Shown here: positions 35,963 through 43,887 of the stretch, piece by piece
How the letters are laid out: each line of letters starts with the position of its first letter
How positions within the stretch are numbered: position 1 is the first letter of the stretch
DNA from: DATBVX01 sp963695985
GTDB taxonomy: Bacteria; Pseudomonadota; Gammaproteobacteria; Steroidobacterales; Steroidobacteraceae
Assembly: GCA_963695985.1 (NCBI GenBank)
Contig: CAVOIC010000011.1
Coordinates: 1-64,000 of the forward strand
Reading direction: 5' to 3'
Length of the DNA stretch: 64,000 bases
The notes under the pieces: model-generated
What the model saw: the letters and a program-made list of their open reading frames with translations, nothing else
The model's database searches: none
Told to the model about the DNA's origin: nothing
Translations under genes and position numbers: made by a program

Positions 35963-35971
35963 GGGTGGAGC

Positions 35972-36994
35972 CTAGTCTGATTCCGCGCGAATCTCGCGTG
36001 CCATGAGCGCCCGCACCGCCTCCTTGATGGGCAGGGCCGTGTAGAGGACGCGGTAGGTCGCTTCGCAGATCGGCATCTCGATCTTCAGGCGCGCCGCGAC
36101 CTCGTGCAGGGACTTTGCGGCGGCGAATCCCTCCACCACCTGCTGGATGCCGGCGAGCGCGGCTGCAGCCGATTGGCCGCTGGCGAACGCGATCCCGAAG
36201 CGCCGGTTGCGTGACTGGTTATCGGTGCAAGTGAGCACGAGGTCACCAAGACCCGCGAGCCCCATGAACGTCTCGCGCCGGGCTCCGATTGCCACGCCGA
36301 ACCGCGTCATCTCTGCCAGGCCGCGCGTGATCAGCGCGATGCGCGTATTCGCGCCATAGCCGAGGCCATCAGCGATGCCCGCGCCGATCGCAAGCACGTT
36401 CTTGACTGCACCACCAACTTCGACGCCGACAACGTCGCTGGACGTATAAGCGCGAAAATTGAGCCCGGAAATATTGCGCGCCACCGCGGTAGCAAACGCC
36501 TTGTCCGGTGAAGCTACCGTCATCGCGGTCGGCAGGCCCGCACCCACTTCGCGCGCGAACGTGGGTCCGGACAGCACGGCGATCGGCCAGCTCGGCCCCA
36601 GCACGTCCGAGGCGACCTCATGGGGCAACTTGGCAGATCCCTCCTCGAATCCCTTGGTCGCCCAGGCGAGCCGCATTCCGCTCTGCAGTCGAGGCTGCAC
36701 CTGTTCGAGCACCTGGCGAAAGCCATGGCTGGGAACGGCGATGAGGACGTCAACGGCCCCGTGCAGCGCACGTCCGAGATCCGTCTCGACGCGCAGCGGC
36801 GGCGGAAACGGTGCATCGGGCAGATATCGGCGATTGCAGCGGTCGCGCTCGAGAGCCTCGAGCTCGTGGGCATTGCGTCCCCAGAGTCGTACTGCATGTC
36901 CGGTGCGGGCGAACTGGATCGCGAGCGCAGTGCCCCAGGAGCCGGCACCGAGGACCGTGATCGGCGCCTGATCAGTGGATAGCTTCCCGGGCAT
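35972..36994 (-). CDS. gpsA: NAD(P)-dependent glycerol-3-phosphate dehydrogenase
   Basis: Reduces dihydroxyacetone phosphate to glycerol-3-phosphate, the backbone for phospholipids. The 340-residue protein has the Rossmann start ITVLGAGSWGTALA, the IAVPSHGFRQVL and ATKGFE segments, the catalytic-Lys region VGGAVKNVLAIGAGI, and GLAGLGDLVLTCT. It is the last gene of the rhodanese-grxC-secB-gpsA run, the same order as in E. coli. Confidence 0.96.
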   Translation of the reverse strand: MPGKLSTDQAPITVLGAGSWGTALAIQFARTGHAVRLWGRNAHELEALERDRCNRRYLPDAPFPPPLRVETDLGRALHGAVDVLIAVPSHGFRQVLEQVQPRLQSGMRLAWATKGFEEGSAKLPHEVASDVLGPSWPIAVLSGPTFAREVGAGLPTAMTVASPDKAFATAVARNISGLNFRAYTSSDVVGVEVGGAVKNVLAIGAGIADGLGYGANTRIALITRGLAEMTRFGVAIGARRETFMGLAGLGDLVLTCTDNQSRNRRFGIAFASGQSAAAALAGIQQVVEGFAAAKSLHEVAARLKIEMPICEATYRVLYTALPIKEAVRALMAREIRAESD

Positions 36995-37034
36995 GGTAAG
37001 GATCGCCAGCGTGGGCCTGCGCGGAGCGTTCCCG

Positions 37035-37505
37035 TCAGTTCACGGCGATTCGCGTCGACTCAGCCATGGAGCGCTCGAACAGGCTGTCGAAGTTCACTGG
37101 CGGCAGCAGGAATTGCGGGAAACCGCCCTGCGTGATGAGTTCCGAGCAGGCTGCGCGCGCGTACGGGAACAGCACCGTGGGGCAGATACTGCCGATCGCC
37201 TTCTTCAAGTCATCCTCGGAGCAGTTGCGCACCACGAAGACACCGGCCTGCTTGAGCTCGACCAGGTAAGCGACGTTGTCGCCGATCTTGGCTTCGACGG
37301 TCACTGTCAGCACCACCTCGCGCAACTCCGTGCCGAGCTCGGTGCTGGCGGTGTTGAGATTCAACGAGAACTTCGGGTTCCACTGGGAGGCTGGAATCCG
37401 CGGCCCGTTGGGCGCCTCGTAGGAGCAGTCCTTCAGGTAGATCTGCTGCAGGACGATCTCGGGGGTGTTTGCCTGCGGCTTGGTTTCGTTCTCGGTCTCG
37501 CTCAT
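37035..37505 (-). CDS. secB: Protein-export chaperone SecB
   Basis: The tetrameric cytoplasmic chaperone that keeps exported precursors unfolded and hands them to SecA. The 156-residue protein has the conserved core QQIYLKDCSYEAPNGP and VVLTVTVEAKIGD, followed by the CPTVLFPYARAACSELITQGG signature. It overlaps the end of grxC by four bases and precedes gpsA by about 40 bases. Confidence 0.96.
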   Translation of the reverse strand: MSETENETKPQANTPEIVLQQIYLKDCSYEAPNGPRIPASQWNPKFSLNLNTASTELGTELREVVLTVTVEAKIGDNVAYLVELKQAGVFVVRNCSEDDLKKAIGSICPTVLFPYARAACSELITQGGFPQFLLPPVNFDSLFERSMAESTRIAVN

Positions 37506-37765
37506 GTTTTCTCCGTTTGCATCAAGCTATCGAGCTCGCCGGCGCGCTCCAGCTGGTACAACTCCTCGAATCCGCCGACGTGCCGCTCGCCGATGAATAT
37601 CTGCGGGACAGAGCGCCGACCACTGCGCGTGATCATCTCGGCGCGCAGCGCGGCATCGGTCTCGACATCGACCTCGCGAAAGGCAATACCCTTGCGCTCG
37701 AGCAACGCGCGTGCCCGCGCGCAATAAGGGCACCACCCGGTCGAGTACATCAGCACGTCCGCCAC
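37502..37765 (-). CDS. grxC: Glutaredoxin (GrxC type)
   Basis: An 87-residue glutathione-dependent disulfide reductase with the CPYC active site (MYSTGWCPYCARARALL) and the glutathione-binding RRSVPQIFIGERHVGG. I choose the GTG at 37765 (VADVLMYS), which gives the normal size; the longer ORF from 37900 runs through the rhodanese gene. It overlaps secB by four bases, matching the E. coli gene order. Confidence 0.92.
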   Translation of the reverse strand: MADVLMYSTGWCPYCARARALLERKGIAFREVDVETDAALRAEMITRSGRRSVPQIFIGERHVGGFEELYQLERAGELDSLMQTEKT

Positions 37766-37775
37766 CGGCGCGGTC

Positions 37776-38228
37776 TCAGGCGCGCGCCGATTTTCCACCG
37801 GCAGCGCTGCCGCGCACCAGCGGCAGATTCTCCTGGCGCCAGGCGCCGAGGCCGCCGCGCAGGTTGAATACCTTAGTGAAGCCGAGCTTGCCCAGCTCAC
37901 GCGCTGCTGTGCCGCCGTTCGTCCCGGACTCGCAGTAGGTGATGACCGGCTTGTCCTTGTGCCGTTTCAGGGATTCGGCGCTCGCGCCCAGCTCCTTGAG
38001 AGGGATGTGGCGTGCATCGACAATGTGCCCGGTCTCGAACTCGGCGCCGTCGCGGACGTCGACCACCAGCGCGCCGTGGTTCATCATGCGGATGGCGTCG
38101 CTCGGGGCGAGCGCCGCGAACTCTTGAATCCGAGTGCGCAACTCGGACACGATCACAATGATCAACATCAACACGGCGGCCGAGACCAGGTAGGGGTGGT
38201 TGCCTGCAAACTCGATCAATCGATTCAT
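37776..38228 (-). CDS. Membrane-anchored rhodanese-like protein (YibN type)
   Basis: A 150-residue protein with one N-terminal membrane helix (YLVSAAVLMLIIVIVSEL) and one rhodanese domain. The sulfur-carrying Cys lies in the loop CESGTNGGTAA. It corresponds by size and place to E. coli YibN, first gene of yibN-grxC-secB-gpsA. The ATG at 38228 is chosen because the anchor helix begins shortly after; the longer frame to 38408 overlaps envC. It diverges from envC with only about 22 bases between starts. Confidence 0.9.
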   Translation of the reverse strand: MNRLIEFAGNHPYLVSAAVLMLIIVIVSELRTRIQEFAALAPSDAIRMMNHGALVVDVRDGAEFETGHIVDARHIPLKELGASAESLKRHKDKPVITYCESGTNGGTAARELGKLGFTKVFNLRGGLGAWRQENLPLVRGSAAGGKSARA

Positions 38229-38250
38229 CGGGGTCCTGGAACTACGAAGC

Positions 38251-39411
38251 GTGAGCCGAAAAAGGCCGGCAAGTATAGCAAGGTGCCTCCCGCTTCTGCT
38301 GCTGTGGGCGCTGGTGCTGCCCGCGGCCGACGAGAAGGAGACGGAGGCCGGCCTGCGCAAGGTCCGGCGCGAGATTACCGAGCTGCAACAGGCGATCCGC
38401 AGCGACACTACGCAGCGTGACCAGGTGGCGGCGCGCCTACGCGACGCCGAGCTGTCGGTTGCAGATCAAAGACGCAGGCTGGACGAGATCAGGAGTCAAC
38501 GTGCCGACAGTACGCGGCGGCGGGCGGAGCTACAGGCCGAGCATTCACGTGCCGAGCGGTCGTTGGCAGATGAGCGCGATGCCCTCGCCGGTCAGCTGCG
38601 CGCCGCCTACACGATCGGGCGCGACGAGCAGCTGAAGCTCCTGCTCAATCAACAGGACCCAGCACAGCTCGGCCGCATGTTCGCTTACTACTCCTACTTC
38701 GGCCGGGCCCGTGCCGAAAAGATCCAGTCGATTCGCACCCAGCTGGAGCGGCTCGGCGAGCTCGACGCCGCGCTTGCCGCCGAAGAAGCGCGCCTCGGGC
38801 AACTCGAGGATCAGGCGCAGATCGAGCTCGATGGCCTGCAGCGCGCGCGTCGCCAGCGTGGCGATGTTCTGAAGGACGTCAACCAGCAGCTCAAGAGCAG
38901 ACAGGTGGCGCTCGCCAAGCTGCAGCGTGAAGAAGACGGACTGCAGAAGCTGCTCGCGGACCTACGCCGCGTCCTGAGCGATTTTCCGGTCACCTCCGGT
39001 GAAGCGTTCGAGAAGCTCAAGGGTCGCTTGAGCTGGCCAGTGCAGGGACGGTTGCTCGCGGACTTCGGCGAGCGACGCGCGGCGGGTTTGACGTGGAACG
39101 GTGTATTGCTGGGGACCGACCGTGGCAGCCAGGTGCGAGCCGTGCATTCAGGCCGCGTGGTTTACGCCGATTGGCTTCCGGGCCTGGGACTGCTGACGAT
39201 CGTCGAGCACAACGGTGGCTACCTCAGCTTGTACGGTCACAATGAGCAGCTGTTTCGGGCGGTCGGCGACTGGGTCAGCCCCGGCGATGTGATCGCGAGC
39301 AGCGGAGATTCGGGCGGGCGCAGCCAGCCCGAGCTCTACTTCGAGATCCGCAAGGGGGCAACTCCGCTTAACCCGCACCAGTGGATTCGTAAGCCCCTTT
39401 CTCGCAACTGA
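38251..39411 (+). CDS. envC: Murein hydrolase activator EnvC
   Basis: A secreted protein of 386 residues that activates the septal amidases (AmiA/AmiB in E. coli) at division. It has a signal peptide (CLPLLLLWALVLPAA), a long coiled coil (about residues 30-230) and a C-terminal LytM/M23 domain. The metal ligands are missing: the first His site reads WNGVLLGTD and the final H-x-H strand reads LYFEIRKG, so the domain is catalytically dead as in E. coli EnvC. The GTG at 38251 gives a normal signal peptide. A ctpA gene follows one gene later, close to the common envC-ctpA order. Confidence 0.9.
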   Translation: MSRKRPASIARCLPLLLLWALVLPAADEKETEAGLRKVRREITELQQAIRSDTTQRDQVAARLRDAELSVADQRRRLDEIRSQRADSTRRRAELQAEHSRAERSLADERDALAGQLRAAYTIGRDEQLKLLLNQQDPAQLGRMFAYYSYFGRARAEKIQSIRTQLERLGELDAALAAEEARLGQLEDQAQIELDGLQRARRQRGDVLKDVNQQLKSRQVALAKLQREEDGLQKLLADLRRVLSDFPVTSGEAFEKLKGRLSWPVQGRLLADFGERRAAGLTWNGVLLGTDRGSQVRAVHSGRVVYADWLPGLGLLTIVEHNGGYLSLYGHNEQLFRAVGDWVSPGDVIASSGDSGGRSQPELYFEIRKGATPLNPHQWIRKPLSRN

Positions 39412-39627
39412 ACCGCAGCAGCAAGAATGGACGGTGTTAAGTCAATTCGCCGGGGGGCGCGCGCGGCAGCGCAGTCTCGACCCGAAGCCCTACGGACTGC
39501 GGATTAGCTCGCATTTTCCGTAACTTACGCGCCGAAATCTGTCGAATCGCCAACCTCGTCAAGGATTGCGGGCCCCCCAATCAGTGATTGTGCGCACCTG
39601 CTGTGCAAGCGGTGCCAGCTTGCGCGC

Positions 39628-41919
39628 GTGGCGGATGCGGGCGTGCCGGTGGAAAACACCAACCAGACCAACACGACTCTGAGCGGATCCCTTGAGCCCT
39701 ACGGCCAGCTCATCAAGATGCTGTTGCCTCGCGCGCTCAGCATCGACATCTTCGGTCCAGCAGGAAAGAAGTACTGGTCGAGCACCGATGTCGTCAGCCC
39801 GGATGTTTCTCAGCTGATCGCCGAAGCGCGCCACGCTGTCGCTGGCGCCGAAGAAGGCCTGTTCCGGCTGCTCGACGATGGCACCCCGGTATACCTGTTC
39901 CGCTTGTGTGAGGATGGAGGCGAGCTCGTCGCTGTGCTCAGCGTGACCTGCCGCGCGGAGAACGGCGAATCGCGACCCTGGTCGTTCGTTCACAGCCTGC
40001 TGCGCCCCGCGCTCGAATGCCTGCAGCGCGAACTCGTCGCGCAGGAAAGCATCGGCGCTCTCAGCCGCAGCCTCGAAGTGCGCGATAAGGACCTGGACCT
40101 GCTGGTGTCGATCACCTCCGATGCGCAGGCCGAGACCGCACAAAGCGAAGACGATACCGACGAACTGCGCTGGATCGTGCAGCGGAGCATCGAGCATCTG
40201 GGTTGCTTGTTCGGTGCCCTGGTGATCCCGGAAAAAGGCATCGCAATCTGCCGCGCCGGCCATGGCGCGCCCGCGGCCCAAAGCTCCGAGGTGCTCACGC
40301 GCACGCATCGGCATCTGCTGACCTGGGCCCAGCTGCAGGGCAAGACGCTGGTGGTGAACAAGGTTGTCGCCAGCAATTCTCCCGCTTCGCTTCCCTACAA
40401 GATCCTCTCCTGCCCGGTGCGCCAGAGCTCGAACCGCGTGGTCGGTTTCTTCGCGCTCTTTCGCACCGAGGACATGGATGACTTCGACCATCGCCACACA
40501 CGCATAGCACGCCTGCTCGCACGCAAGACGGCGGCGGTGCTGCAGGCCAACTACGACAGCGCCACCGGCCTACTCACGCGCCCGGCCTTCGAGCGCCACG
40601 CGAGCGCGACCCTGGCGCGCGCCGGCAGCGAATTGCACTGCCTCGTCTATGTCGACATCGATCAGATGCATCTCATCAACGAGAACTTCGGCATGCACAT
40701 CGGAGATGCCGTCATCGCGCGCATCGCGGATCTGACCCGGCGCCAGTCGCACCCGGGCGCCATCAGTGCGCGCCTCGCCGGAGACCGCCTTGCTCTGCTG
40801 CTGCCGGACTGCGATCTCGAAGCCGGCACCGAGGTAGCGCGCAGACTCTGTGACGGCGCACGACTGGTGCAGGCGCAAGAGAGCAAGGAGACTTCACCCG
40901 ACGTCTCCCTCAGCATCGGCGTCGCCGCGCTGCACGGCTCGGACAAACTTTCGCATGCGATGGCAGCGGCAGAAGTGGCTTGCAAGGCGGCCAAGGATCG
41001 CGGCCGCAATCGCGTCGAGATCTACGAGGCAGCCGACGTCAGCATCATCCGGCGCCACACGGATATCAGCGTCGCGGCGCAACTGCGTGACGCATTGCGT
41101 ACCGGGCGTTTCCGCCTCGACCTGCAGCCGATCCTGCCCCTGCAGGGCACTCTCAAGGAGCCGCACTTCGAGCTGCTGCTGCGCATGATCGCCGACGACG
41201 GCCACAGCATTCCGCCCGAGAAGTTCCTATCCGCCGCCGCGCGCTATCAGCTGATGCCGGCGATCGACCGCTGGGTCGTGGAGCATGCCGTACAGACGTT
41301 GTCCGAACACGCTTCGTTGCTGCGTGAGCACTCGGCCTGCTTCACGATCAACCTCTCGGGTCAGTCGATCGCGCAGCCGGAGTTCGCCGACTTTGTTGAA
41401 GGTGCCCTGCGCGGCTGCGGGCTGCCGAGCGAATCGTTCTGTTTCGAGCTGACTGAAACGGCCGCGGTGGCCAACATGGGCCGCGCCGAAACGTTCATGC
41501 AACGCCTGCGAGAAATGGGTTGCCATTTCGCCCTCGATGACTTCGGCACCGGCTTCAGCTCGCTGGCGTACCTCAAGGCATTGCCAGTGACCATGCTCAA
41601 GATCGACGGCAGCTTCGTGCGCGATGTCATCGTCGATCCGCGTTCGCAATCGATGGTGCGCGCGATTGCACAGCTCGCGAAGACGATGTGTATGGAGACC
41701 GTCGCGGAATACGTCGAAACGGACGAAATCCGACGTCGGGTCACCGCTCTGGGCGTGGACTACGGGCAGGGCTTCTGCCTGGGCAAGCCGCAACCGCTGT
41801 CACAGATGCTCAAGGAACTGCCGCTGTTCGAAGCCTTTGCGCTGTCGCCGCGGCGTGAGCCCGCTGCAGTTGCGCAGTCGAATGACCAGGAAGTGGCTCC
41901 CGCGGCTGCGGTGCCCTGA
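39628..41919 (+). CDS. GGDEF-EAL protein with degenerate GGDEF; likely c-di-GMP phosphodiesterase
   Basis: A 763-residue cytosolic protein with a GAF-like sensor region (about residues 170-300), a GGDEF domain (about 310-465) and an EAL domain (about 485-745). The GGDEF active site reads ARLAGDRLALLLP, so cyclase activity is not expected; it may bind GTP or serve as a regulator. The EAL domain keeps its catalytic set: FELLLRM near residue 515, NLSGQSI, ELTETAAV, LDDFGTGFSS near 637 and KIDGSFVRD. It therefore probably degrades cyclic di-GMP. No membrane helix is seen. It sits between envC and ctpA; no cognate signal is visible. Confidence 0.92.
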   Translation: MADAGVPVENTNQTNTTLSGSLEPYGQLIKMLLPRALSIDIFGPAGKKYWSSTDVVSPDVSQLIAEARHAVAGAEEGLFRLLDDGTPVYLFRLCEDGGELVAVLSVTCRAENGESRPWSFVHSLLRPALECLQRELVAQESIGALSRSLEVRDKDLDLLVSITSDAQAETAQSEDDTDELRWIVQRSIEHLGCLFGALVIPEKGIAICRAGHGAPAAQSSEVLTRTHRHLLTWAQLQGKTLVVNKVVASNSPASLPYKILSCPVRQSSNRVVGFFALFRTEDMDDFDHRHTRIARLLARKTAAVLQANYDSATGLLTRPAFERHASATLARAGSELHCLVYVDIDQMHLINENFGMHIGDAVIARIADLTRRQSHPGAISARLAGDRLALLLPDCDLEAGTEVARRLCDGARLVQAQESKETSPDVSLSIGVAALHGSDKLSHAMAAAEVACKAAKDRGRNRVEIYEAADVSIIRRHTDISVAAQLRDALRTGRFRLDLQPILPLQGTLKEPHFELLLRMIADDGHSIPPEKFLSAAARYQLMPAIDRWVVEHAVQTLSEHASLLREHSACFTINLSGQSIAQPEFADFVEGALRGCGLPSESFCFELTETAAVANMGRAETFMQRLREMGCHFALDDFGTGFSSLAYLKALPVTMLKIDGSFVRDVIVDPRSQSMVRAIAQLAKTMCMETVAEYVETDEIRRRVTALGVDYGQGFCLGKPQPLSQMLKELPLFEAFALSPRREPAAVAQSNDQEVAPAAAVP

Positions 41920-42046
41920 ATAGTGCGCCGCAACATTAGCTAATTCACGCGTCGTTGTGGAATCTTTATCGCCTTCTGTTGGTGGCAAAGAGCCTGGGCT
42001 GTAGTATTCGCTCGAATTTCCTTCCTACACGCCGCCAGGTCCCCGT

Positions 42047-43291
42047 ATGTCGATGAAATTCCGCACCCTTGTGGTCCTTCTGGCCGGAATCGTGATCGGT
42101 GTTTCGCTGTCGCTTTCGCGTGGCGTGCTTGCCGACAAGGATCCCCCGGCTGGCGCTTCGACCCTTCCGTGGGAGGACGCGCGCCTGCTCGCCGAGGTAC
42201 TGGAGCGTGTCAAGCAGGACTACGTGGACAAGGTCGACGATCATGAGCTGATGGAAAACGCGATCCGGGGCATGATCTCGGCCCTCGATCCCCATTCGGC
42301 TTTCCTCGACAGCGACGAGTACGACGAAATCCGGATCAGCACGACCGGCAACTACTCCGGCGTCGGCATTGAAGTCACGATGGAAGATGACGGCGTGAAG
42401 GTCGTGGCGCCTATCGATGACACATCGGCTGCCAAGGCCGGCATCCGGCCGGGGGACATGATAGTGGCCATCGACGGCGTACCGGTCGACACGTCGGGCC
42501 TCAATGACGCCATCAACCGCATGCGCGGCAAGGCGGGGACCTCGGTGAAAGTGAGCATCAAGCGGGCTGGTGTCGAGGCACCGCTCGATTTCGTGCTCGA
42601 ACGCTCGAACGTGCAGGTGCACAGCGTGAAAGCGGAGTTGCTGGAGCCTGGGTACGGTTACGTGCGCATCACGCACTTCAGCGAGACCACCGGGGGCGAC
42701 CTGACCAAGGCGATCGCATCTCTCAAGAGCGCAACTCCGCACGGCAAGCTCAACGGGCTGGTGCTCGATCTGCGTAACAATCCGGGCGGAGTGCTCGAAG
42801 CTGCGGTAGCAGTGTCCGATGCTTTCATCAATGACGGCACGATCGTGACTGCGAATGGGCGCGCCCCCGATTCCAGGTTTGAAATGGATGCGACACCGGG
42901 CGACCTGCTCGATGGCGGTGATCTGGCCGTGCTCGTGAACGCCGGCTCGGCATCGGCTTCAGAAATCGTGGCGGGCGCGCTCAAAGATCATGGCCGGGCA
43001 ACGCTGATCGGGCGCACGACCTTCGGCAAGGGCTCAGTGCAGACAGTAATGCCGCTGTCCGACGGCCGCGCCATCAAGCTGACCACGTCGCGCTATTACA
43101 CGCCTTCCGGCGCCTCCATCCAGCAGAAAGGCATCACCCCGGATATCGTGGTTGAACGCGATCAGAACCCGGTAGATGGAGCCTCGGGTCCCGCTCTGAT
43201 CGAGCGCGACTCGGAGATCACCATCGCCCTCACCAAGCTCAAGGACGATGGCGTCATTCGCCAGAGTAAGGCCGAACAGCAGCATCGCTAG
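42047..43291 (+). CDS. ctpA: Carboxy-terminal processing protease, S41 family
   Basis: A periplasmic Ser/Lys protease of 414 residues that trims exported proteins and often murein hydrolases or their regulators. It has an N-terminal membrane or signal segment (LVVLLAGIVIGVSLSL), a PDZ domain (GVGIEVTMEDDGVKVVAPI to about residue 195) and the catalytic Ser in NAGSASASEIVAGAL, with the Lys in TFGKGSVQTVMPL. Together with EnvC it fits a cell-wall maturation role. The SEC-C gene follows after two bases. Confidence 0.93.
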   Translation: MSMKFRTLVVLLAGIVIGVSLSLSRGVLADKDPPAGASTLPWEDARLLAEVLERVKQDYVDKVDDHELMENAIRGMISALDPHSAFLDSDEYDEIRISTTGNYSGVGIEVTMEDDGVKVVAPIDDTSAAKAGIRPGDMIVAIDGVPVDTSGLNDAINRMRGKAGTSVKVSIKRAGVEAPLDFVLERSNVQVHSVKAELLEPGYGYVRITHFSETTGGDLTKAIASLKSATPHGKLNGLVLDLRNNPGGVLEAAVAVSDAFINDGTIVTANGRAPDSRFEMDATPGDLLDGGDLAVLVNAGSASASEIVAGALKDHGRATLIGRTTFGKGSVQTVMPLSDGRAIKLTTSRYYTPSGASIQQKGITPDIVVERDQNPVDGASGPALIERDSEITIALTKLKDDGVIRQSKAEQQHR

Positions 43292-43293
43292 CG

Positions 43294-43482
43294 ATGTCGA
43301 AGCAGAAGGAAGCTCAGGACGAGCACGTTCACGGCCCAGGCTGCGATCACGGTCACGATCACAGCGAGAGCCTCGCGCCCTATCGACGTGAGGCGCCGAA
43401 ACCCGGCCGCAACGAGCCGTGTTTCTGCGGCAGCGGAAAGAAGTACAAGAAGTGCCACGGCGCGGCGGATGCCGCCGCCTGA
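43294..43482 (+). CDS. Small His-rich SEC-C zinc-motif protein
   Basis: A 62-residue protein that ends in a SEC-C motif (GRNEPCFCGSGKKYKKCHG), the zinc-binding tail found in SecA and many small proteins. Its N-terminal half is rich in His, Cys and acidic residues (EHVHGPGCDHGHDHSES), which suggests metal binding. It starts two bases after the ctpA stop and is followed closely by a small membrane-protein gene. The combination may be a metal carrier or ribosome-linked accessory protein; its function is not known. Confidence 0.8.
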   Translation: MSKQKEAQDEHVHGPGCDHGHDHSESLAPYRREAPKPGRNEPCFCGSGKKYKKCHGAADAAA

Positions 43483-43500
43483 GCGGGAGGTGCCGACACC

Positions 43501-43869
43501 ATGACTGGCTTCATCCTGCGCGCGGTAATCGCAGCGCTCGGCCTGTGGCTTGCTACGGAATGGGTCAATGGCGTCCACATCGAGAGCGCCGGCTCGCTCG
43601 TGATCGCGGGAATCCTGCTCGGCGTCGTGAATGCCGTGATACGCCCGCTCGCGATCATTCTCACGTTCCCGCTCACCATCGTGACGCTCGGGCTGTTCCT
43701 GCTGATCGTGAACGCAGGCATGGTGGCGCTGGTCGCGTGGCTGCTGCCGGGTTTCAACCTCGACGGCTTCGGCCCGGCGTTCTGGAGCGCATTGATCGTG
43801 AGCCTGACCTCATGGGTGGCGTCGTGGTTCATCGGCCCCAAGGGCCGCATCGAGGTCGTCAAGCGCTGA
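43501..43869 (+). CDS. Small membrane protein, mycobacterial phage holin superfamily IV (YvlD type)
   Basis: A 122-residue membrane protein with four hydrophobic stretches and the family pattern GVVNAVIRPLAIILTFPLTIVT followed by LFLLIVNAGMVALVAWLLPGF. It is the last gene of the ctpA run and faces the OPT transporter. The family name comes from distant holins, but most members are ordinary chromosomal proteins of unknown role and are not phage markers. Confidence 0.82.
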   Translation: MTGFILRAVIAALGLWLATEWVNGVHIESAGSLVIAGILLGVVNAVIRPLAIILTFPLTIVTLGLFLLIVNAGMVALVAWLLPGFNLDGFGPAFWSALIVSLTSWVASWFIGPKGRIEVVKR

Positions 43870-43887
43870 AAGCCGCCCGGCGACGCT

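Noticed and set aside
43501..43869. Holin-like name as evidence of a prophage
   Set aside because: The YvlD-type family is widespread on chromosomes and no phage gene is nearby.
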